This document shows positions 1 through 10,690 of a stretch of DNA of 64,000 nt, one piece after another (position 1 is the stretch's first letter; every line of letters starts with the position of its first letter). The notes beneath the pieces are model-generated. The model was not told the origin of the DNA, searched no databases, and saw only the letters and a list, made by a program, of their open reading frames with translations. A program made the position numbers and the translations under genes. The stretch comes from Aspidiotus rigidus (Eukaryota; Arthropoda; Insecta; Hemiptera; Diaspididae). The stretch spans positions 2,581,501 to 2,645,500 of the forward strand of contig JAVHKY010000054.1 in assembly GCA_035079385.1 (NCBI GenBank), in the 5' to 3' direction.

Positions 1-2191
1 ACGTTATATTACGTTACCTTATGTAGATCCAAAATGAAGAGTGAAGGAGGATCATCTCGACACTCTTCATATGTTCACTAGTAGACACTGTAGAGTGAAA
101 GAAGAGTGTTCTATGTTCAAAACGGTAGCTCTCACGATGCCCGTCTTCTCCGTTTAGCCAAGAAGGAAGGAATTCGAACAATTTTGTCATCAGGAGACTG
201 TAATTGATAAGATCCAAAGATACGCGGACAGTACAGGACGAGTTTGTGGTTCGCGTGAGTTGTGATTTAGCAGTAATTAATTGTAAACTGGGGTCGCAGA
301 CCTGTGACCTTCCATCTCTACCTAGATGTGCGAAAGCTTAGACTTTTATTAACTCGTGATTTATTGAACGTCTATCTTCGAAGTTGCGAATTGATTCGCG
401 GCCAAGATGCGTTTGATTCTGCTCGAGGCCGACAACGTTTCGCAGAATTTCAGTTCTCACTCGATCAATTTTAGCCCTAATTCGTAGGTTTGAGATACAT
501 TTTATCCCATTTAATCTAAAGAGCACGAAAACCTCGAGTCAACCGCGTGGGTATACGCGAAGATTTCCGGAACTATAGTACATTTCCGGTAATGAACAGA
601 GAAAAAAAAAAATGTTAGTCTGTACCTTTTCCTCTTCTTGTATGCGTGTAAAGTTGTATGTTGTGCAACGGTTTTAGATTATGCGCACGCGACAAGCGTC
701 ATCGCTCTGGAATCGTAAATTTCCTCTCGGTGTTCTTTGCGTTATCATCAAATTTACATAAAACCTCGCAATTTACGAGGGTAGCGAAACGCGCTCTTGT
801 ATACTAGCGGGTAAAATTTTTCACCATAGTCCAGATAGCTGCTCCATTCAGCGAACTTGTGTTACATGTATATTCTTCTAATTACGCAGCAGCCGAATGC
901 GAAGGATGATTTCGAATTCTTTTACTCTTTTTTTTTTTTTTTTTTTTTTTCTCCTCGTATAAAAGACTGAATTAGGTACTTGTTTTCGGCTACACGTTAT
1001 CTGGTGTCTCTTGCATCGGTAGATGGATCTTGAAATTCTCTTTTTTTTCTTCTTCTCCTCGGTACTTGTATGTTTTTTTAAAGGTTTTACAAACCGGTTT
1101 ACTTAGTATACGCGTGCGCATCTATAACCTTCTTGAAATGGTTCATAAATATCGATTTATCTTTATGTTACGGCAATGTACGATGATGCCACCACGCAAT
1201 ACGTTTTAATATTCACGTTTTAAGTATCGATTTAATGGTAATTTTAATGTCCCAGTTTTATTAGTCGACTACTGGAAATGAAAAAAGAAAAAAAAATTCG
1301 CGTTTTTTTTTTCTTTTTTTTTTTTTTGTCTTATTTGCAATCACGTTCATTAACACAAATCGGCCGTACAGATTTCAAGATCTCGCGACTACTTATTGTA
1401 GGTATAGGTCGAAAATGCGCCTAATGTTGAAACGCAACAAATTGAGATTTTTAGCGACCACTGTAATTCAAGCACCATAAAACGGAATTAAAACAAACAT
1501 CATTTTTATTCTTATAAACACCTTCGCCGACACGAAATCCGGTTTTCGTAATATTTCGATACCATCATCCAGGCCTATATTACGCTCTATTTACCGGAAG
1601 GAGGGAAAAGAAATTAGAACTTTCATTTTCTTACGCGATTTGCTTTTAGGTGCTCTCGAAGCATGATGTGTAGATAAGTCGTTCGAAGTTTAATTACGAA
1701 TGTACAGCTGCCCGAATTTGTATGCTATCATCTGCTGGCCATTTTTCTTAATTAGTCTACCTCTCTGGAATGGTGGTCAGGCTAATTAAAGTATAATATT
1801 TTTGTTTTTGTACAGACGCGTGCGCCGATATGATCGTTATTTCAGACGTTAATAGAATTTATTTTCATTTTGCGGGTGGTTTAACGGTTGTGAGCTTTTT
1901 TAACGAGAAAACGTCCAAGAATCTTACAACTTCTGGGATGTAAGAGTTTTACGAGCTCTTTGTTGGCAAAATAATCGCAGTCGATCGATGTATGTAAAAT
2001 AGAGGTCGATAAGGGGGTCTCCTTATTTTCAACAAGATGTTGACTGAATTGAGATATTTTCCAAAGTGTCCTGAGATTTGACGGATGTTATCAGCCGAAC
2101 ATTGAAAATCTATCACGACGAGAAAGTTGGAAGTCGTTGTCCCTGAGGAAGAACTTGGATCAAATCAAATTCCTCTCGGACAGGTCCTGCC
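1..2191. other. Non-coding stretch, no gene seen
   Basis: No open frame here resembles a known protein or carries a recognisable domain; the frames are short and interrupted. The stretch has ordinary mixed composition with several homopolymer runs, the longest a T run at about 928-950. An A-rich tract followed by a T-rich tract at 1281-1327 could fold back on itself. It may be intergenic or deep intronic; the sequence does not decide. Confidence 0.6.
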
Positions 2192-2400
2192 CCGATGAAC
2201 CAAGACGTCGATAGTGATTCGATTTAGTTCCGCCGCAAATCGACGAGGTGACGACTCACTGTCGACGTCGAAATTGAGTCGACTCTCGGTCGAAAAAATC
2301 GAATCGTAATTGACGTCGATTTTCAGTCGACAACAAGCTACTGCCGAAGTCGATTCAATTTTGACGGACATGCCGTCGATTTACGTCGTGGTTCATCGGG
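2192..2400. mobile_element. Small inverted-repeat element (MITE-like) rich in CGACGTCGA-type palindromes
   Basis: The segment opens with CCCGATGAACCA followed by (A/C)GACGT and closes with its reverse complement. This gives an 18-bp terminal inverted repeat with one mismatch, about 209 bp apart. The interior holds many GTCGA and CGACGTCGA-like steps and no coding frame. I could not find a clean target-site duplication, so the superfamily is unassigned. The terminal symmetry is direct; the mobile-element reading is inference. Confidence 0.6.
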
Positions 2401-2689
2401 ATGGGAACAGATCGAGGGTTTGCAAACTTTTAGGACCCTCGAAAAGCCTGCCTCAATAGCCAGATTTGATCGATGTTGATATTTTAATATATTAGAAATA
2501 AGTCTTCCAGTTCCAGATATTCCCTTTCTCTCAAATCATGTTCAAAATAGGCAAGGTATAGTTTGACAAGCTTGTAAGATTGAATAAGCTGGTTGCCACT
2601 CACGTGGTTCTCGACCAATCAGATGATATTGCCTTCTTGCTTTCCATCTTTTTGTGTATTTCAGTGAAACAATGCGCCGAAACGGAGGA

Positions 2690-3424
2690 GTTAGTTTTAC
2701 GATCAACGTGATTTCAAGGACTCGTTCTATAGGGATTCAGAGCGCAGAAATTTCAACTCCTCTTGCCCCTCTTGAAAGTTTTTTCGAGTCCCTCCTCTGG
2801 AAAAAATCAAGAACTTAAAATTACTGATTTGCGTGAAGAAATTCAGAGCACAACTTTTTTCCAAATTCTTTTCTGTATGGTTTCAAAATCCTCCCTCTGT
2901 AAGGATCTAAAGCGTAAAATTTTCCCACGACTTCCTTCTGCAGAGATTCAGAGCACAAAATTTTTTCCAATTCCTTTCTTTATAGATTTAGACCTCGAAA
3001 TTCCATCACTTTTCGTTATAGAGATTCTAGACTCAACATTTTTCTAATGCGTTCTTTTATAGGACTTCAGAGCGCAAAAATCGTACAAATCTCTCCATTG
3101 AGCTCACCAAGCTTAAATTTTCAACCAGAAATTTGCTTCATCGGGGGATTTTTTGGGAAAAATGTCCGCCGTTCAGCCGGCCGGCAATCTCAAGGTCGTT
3201 TAGAGGTCAACTTTCCATCATATATAGCGTGGAGGTCGTATCATACACAACTTTGCTTCATAAAACTGGTTCCCTGCCACCTCTCGCTCAACTCCATTGA
3301 GAAAGCCGGGTGCTTTTTGAACCCTTCCCGTCTCAAAATTTTTAACAGGGAACCTGTTTTATGGGGGGCTATTTGAGAAATCTGGCGTCCGCCGTGCGCC
3401 GTCCGCCGTGCGCCGTCCAGCGAA
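2690..3424 (-). repeat. Decayed copies of the 45-bp minisatellite family, reverse orientation
   Basis: A loose motif recurs about every 50-100 bp: a CTATAGAGATTCAGAGC-like stretch, then an A/T-rich run, then a TCC-rich stretch. Read on the minus strand it becomes GGACTTGGAAAAATTT followed by CTCTGAATCTCTATAG, which matches the unit of the adjacent clean 45-bp array. Frames here (for example 2763-3047 and 3047-3376) are by-products of the repeat. The spacing is too irregular for a precise unit count. Confidence 0.55.
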
Positions 3425-4185
3425 AAACTTAGAAAAATTTCGACCCTCGAGCCATATATGATAGGAGGGGAACTTAGAAAAATTTCGACTCTCGAGCCAT
3501 ATATGATAGGAGAGGGACTTGGAAAAATTTCGACTCTCGAGCTATATATGATAGGAGAGGGACTTGGAAAAATTTCGACTCTCGAGCTATAGATGATAGG
3601 AGGGGAACTTAGAAAAATTTCGACTCTCGAGCCATATATGATAGGAGAGGGACTTGGAAAAATTTCGACTCTCGAGCTATATATGATAGGAGAGGGACTT
3701 GGAAAAATTTCGACTCTCGAGCTATAGATGATAGGAGGGGAACTTAGAAAAATTTCGACTCTCGAGCCATATATGATAGGAGAGGGACTTGGAAAAATTT
3801 CGACTCTCGAGCTATAGATGATAGGAGGGGAACTTAGAAAAATTTCGACTCTCGAGCCATATATGATAGGAGAGGGACTTGGAAAAATTTCGACTCTCGA
3901 GCTATATATGATAGGAGAGGGACTTGGAAAAATTTCGACTCTCGAGCTATAGATGATAGGAGGGGAACTTAGAAAAAATTTCGACTCTCGAGCTATAGAT
4001 GATAGGAGGGGAACTTAGAAAAATTTCGACTCTCGAGCCATATATGATAGGAGAGGGACTTAAGAAAAATTTCGACTCTCGAGCCATATATGATAGGAGG
4101 GGGACTTAAGAAAAATTTCGACTCTCGAGCCATATATGATAGGAGGGGGACTTGGAAAAATTTCGTCTCTCGAGCGAGAAAAATT
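3425..4185 (+). repeat. 45-bp minisatellite array, about 17 units
   Basis: CTCGA recurs at 3446, 3491, 3536, 3581, 3626 and onward at an exact 45-bp step, with 1-bp slips near 3986 and 4077. Each unit has the form GACTTGGAAAAATTTCGACT, then CTCGAG, then a CTATATATGATAGGAG-like stretch. Three unit types can be told apart by CCATATATG, CTATATATG or CTATAGATG after the XhoI-like site. They recur mostly in the order A-B-C, giving a 135-bp higher-order period. No spacers or associated genes exist, so this is not a CRISPR array. Confidence 0.95.
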
Positions 4186-5110
4186 TAGATTCTCAAACTA
4201 TATTATGATAGGCTTATAGTAGGTCCAGGCCTTCTTTATACTATCTCTATCTAGGTCTAGGCTTCCTTGAATTTTCAATACCAAATCCCATTCGACTCAC
4301 AAAACAGGTTCCCTGCGTTCCTCGTTTAACTTCGTTAAGGAAGCCGTCGTTTTCAACTTTCTCCTCTAGAGAAATTCAGAACGCACAATTTTTTTAACTT
4401 CTTCTTCCATAAAGATTTAGAGCACAACATTTCTTCAAATCACTTCCTGTATGCGTTCAGAGCTAAAAAGTCCCTTCTCATCTCCCCCTGTCTAGTGGTA
4501 ACAAGCTCAAAATTTTTCCGAGTCGTCCTTCTATAGAGATTCCTAGCGAAAAAATTATACAAATTACTTTCCTTTTTCAAGTTCCTCTCTACAGAAATTC
4601 AGAGCTGAAGAGATTCACAGCATAAAATTTTTTCAGAACTCGACAATTTCCCCCTCCCCCTCCCTTTCGCTGTAGAGGTTCTGGCCTCAACATTTTTCCA
4701 AGGCCTCCTTCTATAGAAATTCAGAGCGCTAAAATTATACAAACCTCTCCTTCAGGGTTCAGTGCTCGAAAGTTTTTCATCTCCTCGCTCTTTCTTTCAG
4801 TCTAGATTTCCAGAGTCTAGAAGAATTCAAAGCGCAAAATTTCTCCTAGGTCATTCTGTATGGGTTCTTGCAAGTATCTCCTCCATAGGGATTTAGAACT
4901 CAAAATTTTTCTCAGTCTTACTATTCAATATTTGTATTTATGGTTCGAAGGCCGACATTTTTCCAAAACTCAAGGTTTTTTCAATTTCGAAAAAGCGCTG
5001 GATGGTGGACGGTGGATATTCCCCCCTCCCCCTGTACAGAAAATTGAAATAGAAAACGTTCCTGTGTTAGTTCAAAGCTCAGAAATTAATTACTCCATTT
5101 TTTGAAGGTA
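4186..5110 (-). repeat. Decayed minisatellite-family DNA continuing past the clean array
   Basis: AGATTCAGAGC-like motifs, runs of A or T and TCCTTCTATAG-like stretches recur irregularly. They match the reverse complement of the 45-bp unit in the same way as the block on the other side of the array. No gene is visible. The region looks like an older, mutated version of the array from which the central block was re-amplified. Confidence 0.5.
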
Positions 5111-5635
5111 AATGTCCGCGGAAAATGAGGGGGATGAAATTTTCAACCATCTGATGACGTCAAAGAAGAACGTCCTTTACAGTTCTTAAGACAGATCAAA
5201 AATTTCGACCCTGGAGCTATTGATACGAGACAATAAGAGTAAGATTGACGAGGGTGTGGCGTCATCCAGAAAAACTTCGATATTTTCATGATCTTAAATT
5301 TAGGGCTGATGGCCACAAAACTTTATGTTTCTTCCATAAACAGCATAAATGGAGAAAAGGGATGAAAACTCACGGGTTCTTTAACGGAGTTAAACGAGGG
5401 GTGGCAGGGAACTTGTTTTATGAAACACAGTAGATTGTGACGTCATTAATATGTAACGTCGCAGGCCCGAACTTTGAAGCTATACATAATAGGAGGGGAA
5501 TTTAAAAAACAATGTTCATGACGTCATCAGACGAAAAATGTAAATTGTGACGTCATAAGCCCGGACTTTGGAGCTATATATGATAGGAGGGGAACTTGAA
5601 AAAAACTGATCTACGACGTCATTAGATTATGACGT
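5111..5635 (+). repeat. Dispersed repeat rich in TGACGTCA, with single minisatellite-like units
   Basis: Exact TGACGTCA palindromes occur near 5153, 5447, 5518, 5548 and 5629. Between them lie pieces such as GAGCTATATATGATAGGAGG and GGAACTTG, which are single units of the 45-bp family. Similar sequence resumes after the inserted element, around 5967-6090, and again at 38.8-39.06 kb. No protein is supported. Confidence 0.6.
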
Positions 5636-5641
5636 CACAAG

Positions 5642-5966
5642 CAGTGCTGCCATGTGATATTTCTAAAAATCCGGATAATTTTTTTTCCCCCTATCGTAAA
5701 TACGGATTTTTACAAATTTTTTTCCAAGTACGGATTTTTTCCATGAAATACGGATTTTAACCGGATGAAATGACTCCAAAACGGAATGTTGGCTCCGGGC
5801 GTGTATAACGGCTCCGGAGTGATATAATTCGGCTCCCGAACGTTGAAAGTAAAAAAATCCGTACAAAAACCAGATTTTAACAAAAATCCGTACAAAATCT
5901 GTACTTTTTTTTCCGGGTCCAAAAATCCGTACAAATACGGATAAATCCGTACACATAGCAGCACTG
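5642..5966. mobile_element. Non-autonomous inverted-repeat element, CAGTGCTGCCATGTG ends
   Basis: Left end CAGTGCTGCCATGTG and right end the near reverse complement of CAGTGCTGCTATGTG form terminal inverted repeats 325 bp apart. The hexamer CACAAG directly abuts both ends (5636-5641 and 5967-5972) and is a candidate target-site duplication. The interior repeats TACGGATTTTT-like blocks on one side and AAAATCCGTAC-like blocks on the other. The CAGTG ends suggest hAT, but hAT duplications are normally 8 bp, so the superfamily is uncertain. A truncated relative lies at 27614-27895. Confidence 0.75.
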
Positions 5967-6206
5967 CACAAGACTGATCTATGACGTCATCAAACTGTGA
6001 CTTCGCAGACCCCGCTCTCCAAGCTATATATGATTGGCGGGGACTTGGAAAATTTTCGAGTTCCGAACTTTGCCGGACGATGGACATTTTTTTCCGACCC
6101 TTTCCCCACTTCTCGATAAAATGGGCTCTTGAGCAAGGATAAGTTATTCCTTAAACTTTTTTGCAAACGTCATTTTCTATGAGGATTCTAAAAGATTCCC
6201 ATTTAA

Positions 6207-6644
6207 GGGTGTGCCTTACTTGTGAAAATATGCTCGTAAAACATGGTACCAAAAATCTCATTTTACTGCTCGAATTTTCAACGGATCTTTCTGAATAGAA
6301 TTTTAAAATTTTTTCTCATACTTTCTCAATTAAACGTTGAAATTTTCTGACGAGAGTGAAATTCTTCTGGAGCCAAAATTTAGGATTCTGTTCCGATAGC
6401 GCCTTTCGTTGAACCTTTCTGTACAACATTTCCAAAGATCGGAAAAATTCGTCGGAAAATGGATCCCTGAGATGTGACTTTGCAAAATCATTCCTCGTCA
6501 TTTGTTACGAGGACTACCCATGCACGTCCGACAAGCGTCGCGTAGTGACCGCTGGCTTTCCGAACCTTGCAGGGTTTTTGAGTATGTTTAAATGCAACTT
6601 ATTGTTACACCGTTTCGGAGTTTCCGAACAAGTAAAGCACACCC
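6207..6644. mobile_element. TTAA-flanked MITE, copy 1
   Basis: The element begins GGGTGTGCCTTACTTGT and ends with the reverse complement of GGGTGTGCTTTACTTGT. TTAA sits immediately outside both ends (6203-6206 and 6645-6648). It is 438 bp long with no transposase frame. TTAA duplications are typical of piggyBac-type elements, so a non-autonomous piggyBac-like family is the best reading. A second copy with the same ends and TTAA flanks is at 20510-20989. Confidence 0.85.
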
Positions 6645-6648
6645 TTAA

Positions 6649-9480
6649 TTAAGGTGGAGAACATTCCTGACTCTCCCCATCATCTTAACGATTAGAGACC
6701 TGTCAGGGGAGCTCTCGTATGTATTGGTGCACCTGGGGGAGAGAGGTTTGAATAGGAAAATCCCACTTCTCCAAATTCAAAGTTCCTTACATAAATTTCC
6801 TCGACTTTTTCAGCTTCATCAGCCTGACATTTAGGAGATCCTCATCAAAACGCTTCGTCGAGTTGATAATGAGAGGTCGTACGTCCATTTTTGAATCAAA
6901 CTGATATGATAACTCATTTTGTAATTCTTCCGTCGAATAAAATTCGACGCAGTAAATAAGTAAGACCACTTCTATTGTAATGAACTCGACTATGTCCTGA
7001 CCAACGACCTGTATCGGATCCGTATGTACGAAACGTATAGAAAGGTGACTGGCTGTCCATCATACTCGGTTTCAAGCACCGCTGACTCGATACAAACAGC
7101 AATTTTTCCACGCATTCTTCACAATAACCCGTGTAACTCTTCTCCTATGGTTATTTCTTTCTCAGTAACGCCTACAAGTTTATTACACACGACATATAAC
7201 TTCGCTTCGATCGTTATTTTCTCAACTGTATACAGTAGCTGCGGTAGTATATAGCCTATATACCCAATCCTTTCCTGACCAGCGACGACTGTGTACCGTA
7301 TTTCACGCACCCACAACGCCACTAATAATTGATTAGCTGCGCGGAACCGACGACAGCCAACTCCATTCGCGGGCCAAGTCACCGCAGACCGGATCTGTGC
7401 GCTTCCGCACAGCCGTGCCATTGGTAAAAAAAAAAAGAACGGTAACAACACATGTTAATCGCACCGATGATTAATGAAAGTTACGGAGGTGTTACCTTAT
7501 TTTCTTTTTAGCCCGTGCGACTAATAAGAAACAGATACGAGCTTCGCGGTACACCATTTTCTTCGCCGCCAACGATGCGTTCGTCAGCGCGCCATTTATT
7601 AATTATGATTCGAGCATTATTACGTACAGAGAGTGTGGGGTCCGCATTGTATTATGTCAAAGAAAAACATAAGTACTATTATCATTATTACACGTGTATA
7701 CGATTATTTGTTTTACTTGCGCGCTCTCGGTGCATGTCCCTTTCGAAGCTGAGCTTTACGTACCCTACCACCTAAACCGCATTTGTTTTCATCCTATACG
7801 TGTCGGTTACTTTTTCGATGAAACGAATACAACAGAATTAGGAGACTTACGCGAAGTCCGCTGGCCCTGACTAGGCGTGTATACAGTCGAAAAATATTGT
7901 ATACATATACGTAAAGAGAAAGAGAGAGAGAAAAAAAAAACATTTTCTATTCAATTGAAAACGTAGCAGTCTCTTGTACAGAAGATCTGCGGCGTTTGCG
8001 TCAGCTCCCTAAAAAGCAGTACTGCGCGTATTCGTAGTATTGAAAAACCAGCTGTCCTTTTTTTTTTTTTCTTTCTCGGGGTATGTGTGCGTGTGTAGAA
8101 GTCCGTGCAAGAGCTCTACGACCCTCGGAAACCTTGTTAAAAGTGAACCTTCCGGCTACAAAAGACCATAAAATTTCTGTCTTTTTCTGTCTCGGCGCGT
8201 CGTTTCTTTTTCCCATAGCTTAGAAACTCGCCCAACGTGAGGCGAACGCAGGAAGATACACCCTTACACATTCTTACCTCAGCGCGCATTCTTGCCACCT
8301 ATATGTATACATGTATATATACGAGTATATAATGCGGATCAAAAATCTAGCCAGGGGCACACAAAACTATTCACCGACTTCATTGTGTTACAAAATTGTA
8401 AACGATCTACACGACTCCGGTAGTGCCGAAACACGAACAACACTCTATGCAAATCTATATAAAAGCGAACGTTTTTCCACGCGCACTTCGCCAAAAGTTA
8501 CGCCGGCCGAGGTGAGATTTCACTACCTATATAATAATTCGGAACCAGTTTAGGAGTCCCTGGATACGACGAGCACCCAAATTGCTTTACGAACTGGATG
8601 CTCGCCGGCGTGTACCCGGTGACATTAAAATATTTTTCCTTAACAACAAACGCGACGTAGTTCCGATTTCACTTCATATTCGGATATGTTATTTCCAATC
8701 AACGTTATTGAAAAACGATTCTCTCTATCAAATGGCTTTATATACTAAATAAATGTCGCGAGGTAGAGACCGTGCACACACGTCCTATAATACTTATGGT
8801 AATAAGTTTAGCAGGTTCATTATATAGGGTACCCGTACTTATTATTATTTCTTCGCCAATATTTTTTTGTTAATCGTTTTCGTGTTAGAGCGGGTCTAGT
8901 ATTATATCGGAGAGAGGTAAAGCAAATCTTTTTTTTTGTTATCGGTGAATAAATTTATATTGAAAAAGAAAATATTTATATACACTACACGCGGAAGGTG
9001 ATGCTCGCGATGAGAGATGATGCTCTTTATTATTGGGGCAGCATCCTGGCTGCCGTGCGAATGTACTCGCCCTATGTTCGCATTCAGGTCGTGACCTAGA
9101 CACCGAGTATAGTCTATACTGTTTTGGTAAACGTTTTCGATAGCTCAGGTACGGGATGAAAAGATATGGAAAGTGCGAATTAGCGATGAATAATGCATCT
9201 ATTATATTCACGCGGTGTGATAATTATTGTTCAACGCGACTGACAAGAGTGATTGAATAAATCGTATTTGTTAACCTCTGTACCGTTGTATTGTGGTTCA
9301 CGGGTAAGTGTCTTCTCGTAGAAAAACTCGTCTTTCCATTCTAGTCTATATTAGACGCCCTGTAAGATCGTCGAGCTGGTCTCGTTTTAAATTGTAATTT
9401 ATTCGAAATCCTCTACTGGTTGATGATCGACATCAAACTGTTTTAACTATTGTCCTTAAATTTCGCCTAGCTTGTCATAA
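6649..9480. other. Unique-looking, CpG-containing non-coding island
   Basis: From about 7000 this stretch looks non-repetitive and contains many CpG dinucleotides and TATA-rich microsequences such as ATATGTATACATGTATATATACG near 8302. Open frames on either strand (for example 7119-7451 and 7515-7775) are low-complexity or lack any recognisable domain. It could hold regulatory DNA or untranslated exons of a neighbouring gene, but nothing in the sequence shows this. Confidence 0.5.
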
Positions 9481-10100
9481 TGCGCTCTTCAGTGGTACAT
9501 TTCAAGTTTCATCGCACTTTAGATATATTGGACCCTCCTCTCATTGTTTTCGTATCTTCGTGTCATCGTCAGTTTGTTGTTCATTAAGAGATAGTCTCGA
9601 TGGTGATGAGAAGCAATTTCAGGAAACATTTCAATGCTGCGCGAATGCTTGGCCTCTCGCTTTGTCTTGAGAAGTTGACGTATTAGTAAATTTTTGAACA
9701 AAATACATTTGTGATGTCGATTTTGGTCAGAAAAATGAGTCGACGTTAACGTTTAGCGGGAGGAGGAGGGAATCAGGAGAATTCTAGCAAATGAACTGAG
9801 TGTGAGAAAAAGAGGTAGGATTTGTGAAAGTTCCAGCCATCGAGATATGTAAATTAAGAGATGGACAGAAAAACGTAGATTTCGAACTATAGACATGAGA
9901 GAGGGGACTTGGAAAAATCAACTGTGAATCGACGGAGGGATGAGGAGAACTCTTGCGTACAAGGCAGATGCCAAAACCACTCTGCTACTACAATTATCCT
10001 CCCCTTCCTCAATTTAAAACACCTATGAACTTATTCACTCTCATTAACCTCAATTCTTTCTCAAGATCGACGTGCGACGACGTCGATTTAGAGTCGACGT
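9481..10100. other. Non-coding DNA with fragments of dispersed repeats
   Basis: No gene is seen. Around 9885-9915 there is a single minisatellite-like piece (AACTATAGACATGAGAGAGG then GACTTGGAAAAAT), and past 10070 the sequence grades into GTCGAC-rich DNA related to the satellite that follows. Confidence 0.5.
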
Positions 10101-10235
10101 GAGGTCGCGTCAATCTGTTGTCGTTTTCTAGTGCACCTCTCCTGATCCTAAATAAACCTCAGATTTAATGTCGACGTCCAGTGTTCTGAAATTGACTTGA
10201 TTGGACATCAAAATCTTCAATGTAGAGTATAGGAG
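10101..10235 (+). repeat. Diverged satellite monomer
   Basis: The order CCAGTGTTCTGAAA, then TTGACTTGA, then ACATCAAAATCTTCAAT matches the satellite monomer order CCAGTGCTCTGAAA, CGACTTGAAATG, ACGTCAAAATCCTCAAT, but with many substitutions. It probably marks the old edge of the array or its ancestral form. Confidence 0.5.
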
Positions 10236-10690
10236 TCACAGGTAACGTAACAAATTTAATAGCATAAAATACACAATCACAGATGACAAATGGAAGGTCT
10301 AGTTAAAGTAAAAATGAAACTAAAACCGGTAAAAAATCGAAACGAAAAAATAATAAAAATAAGACCGTCAAAAAATCAGTAGAATAAAATAGTCAAAAGT
10401 CGAAAATAAACTATAAGATAATAAAAACCGTCTAAAGTGGAAAAAATTTCTAAGCCAAGTCAAATAAAACCGAAAACGATGGAAATTATTGGTAACAAAA
10501 CGTAAATTAAGAAATATTAGACCGATATATAGCTAGATTGTGGTTTTTTGAGCGAAGTTGACCACGGTTTGGGGAACATCAAACAAATACAAATGAACGA
10601 CGTCGTGATGCTGCAATGGGAACGGAGGGAACAAGATTTAGTTGGAAGGATTGTAATCCAAAATGAAGCGGGTTAAGGGCAGATAAGTCA
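10236..10690. other. A-rich non-coding DNA before the satellite
   Basis: The stretch is A-rich with repeated AAAA(T/C)CG and GTCAAAAA-type words and has no usable open frame. No symmetry or tandem structure is strong enough to call. Confidence 0.4.

Noticed and set aside
5663..6087. Two overlapping minus-strand frames of 102 and 125 residues
   Set aside because: Both are made of the inverted-repeat element and the TGACGTCA repeat; no independent coding signal.
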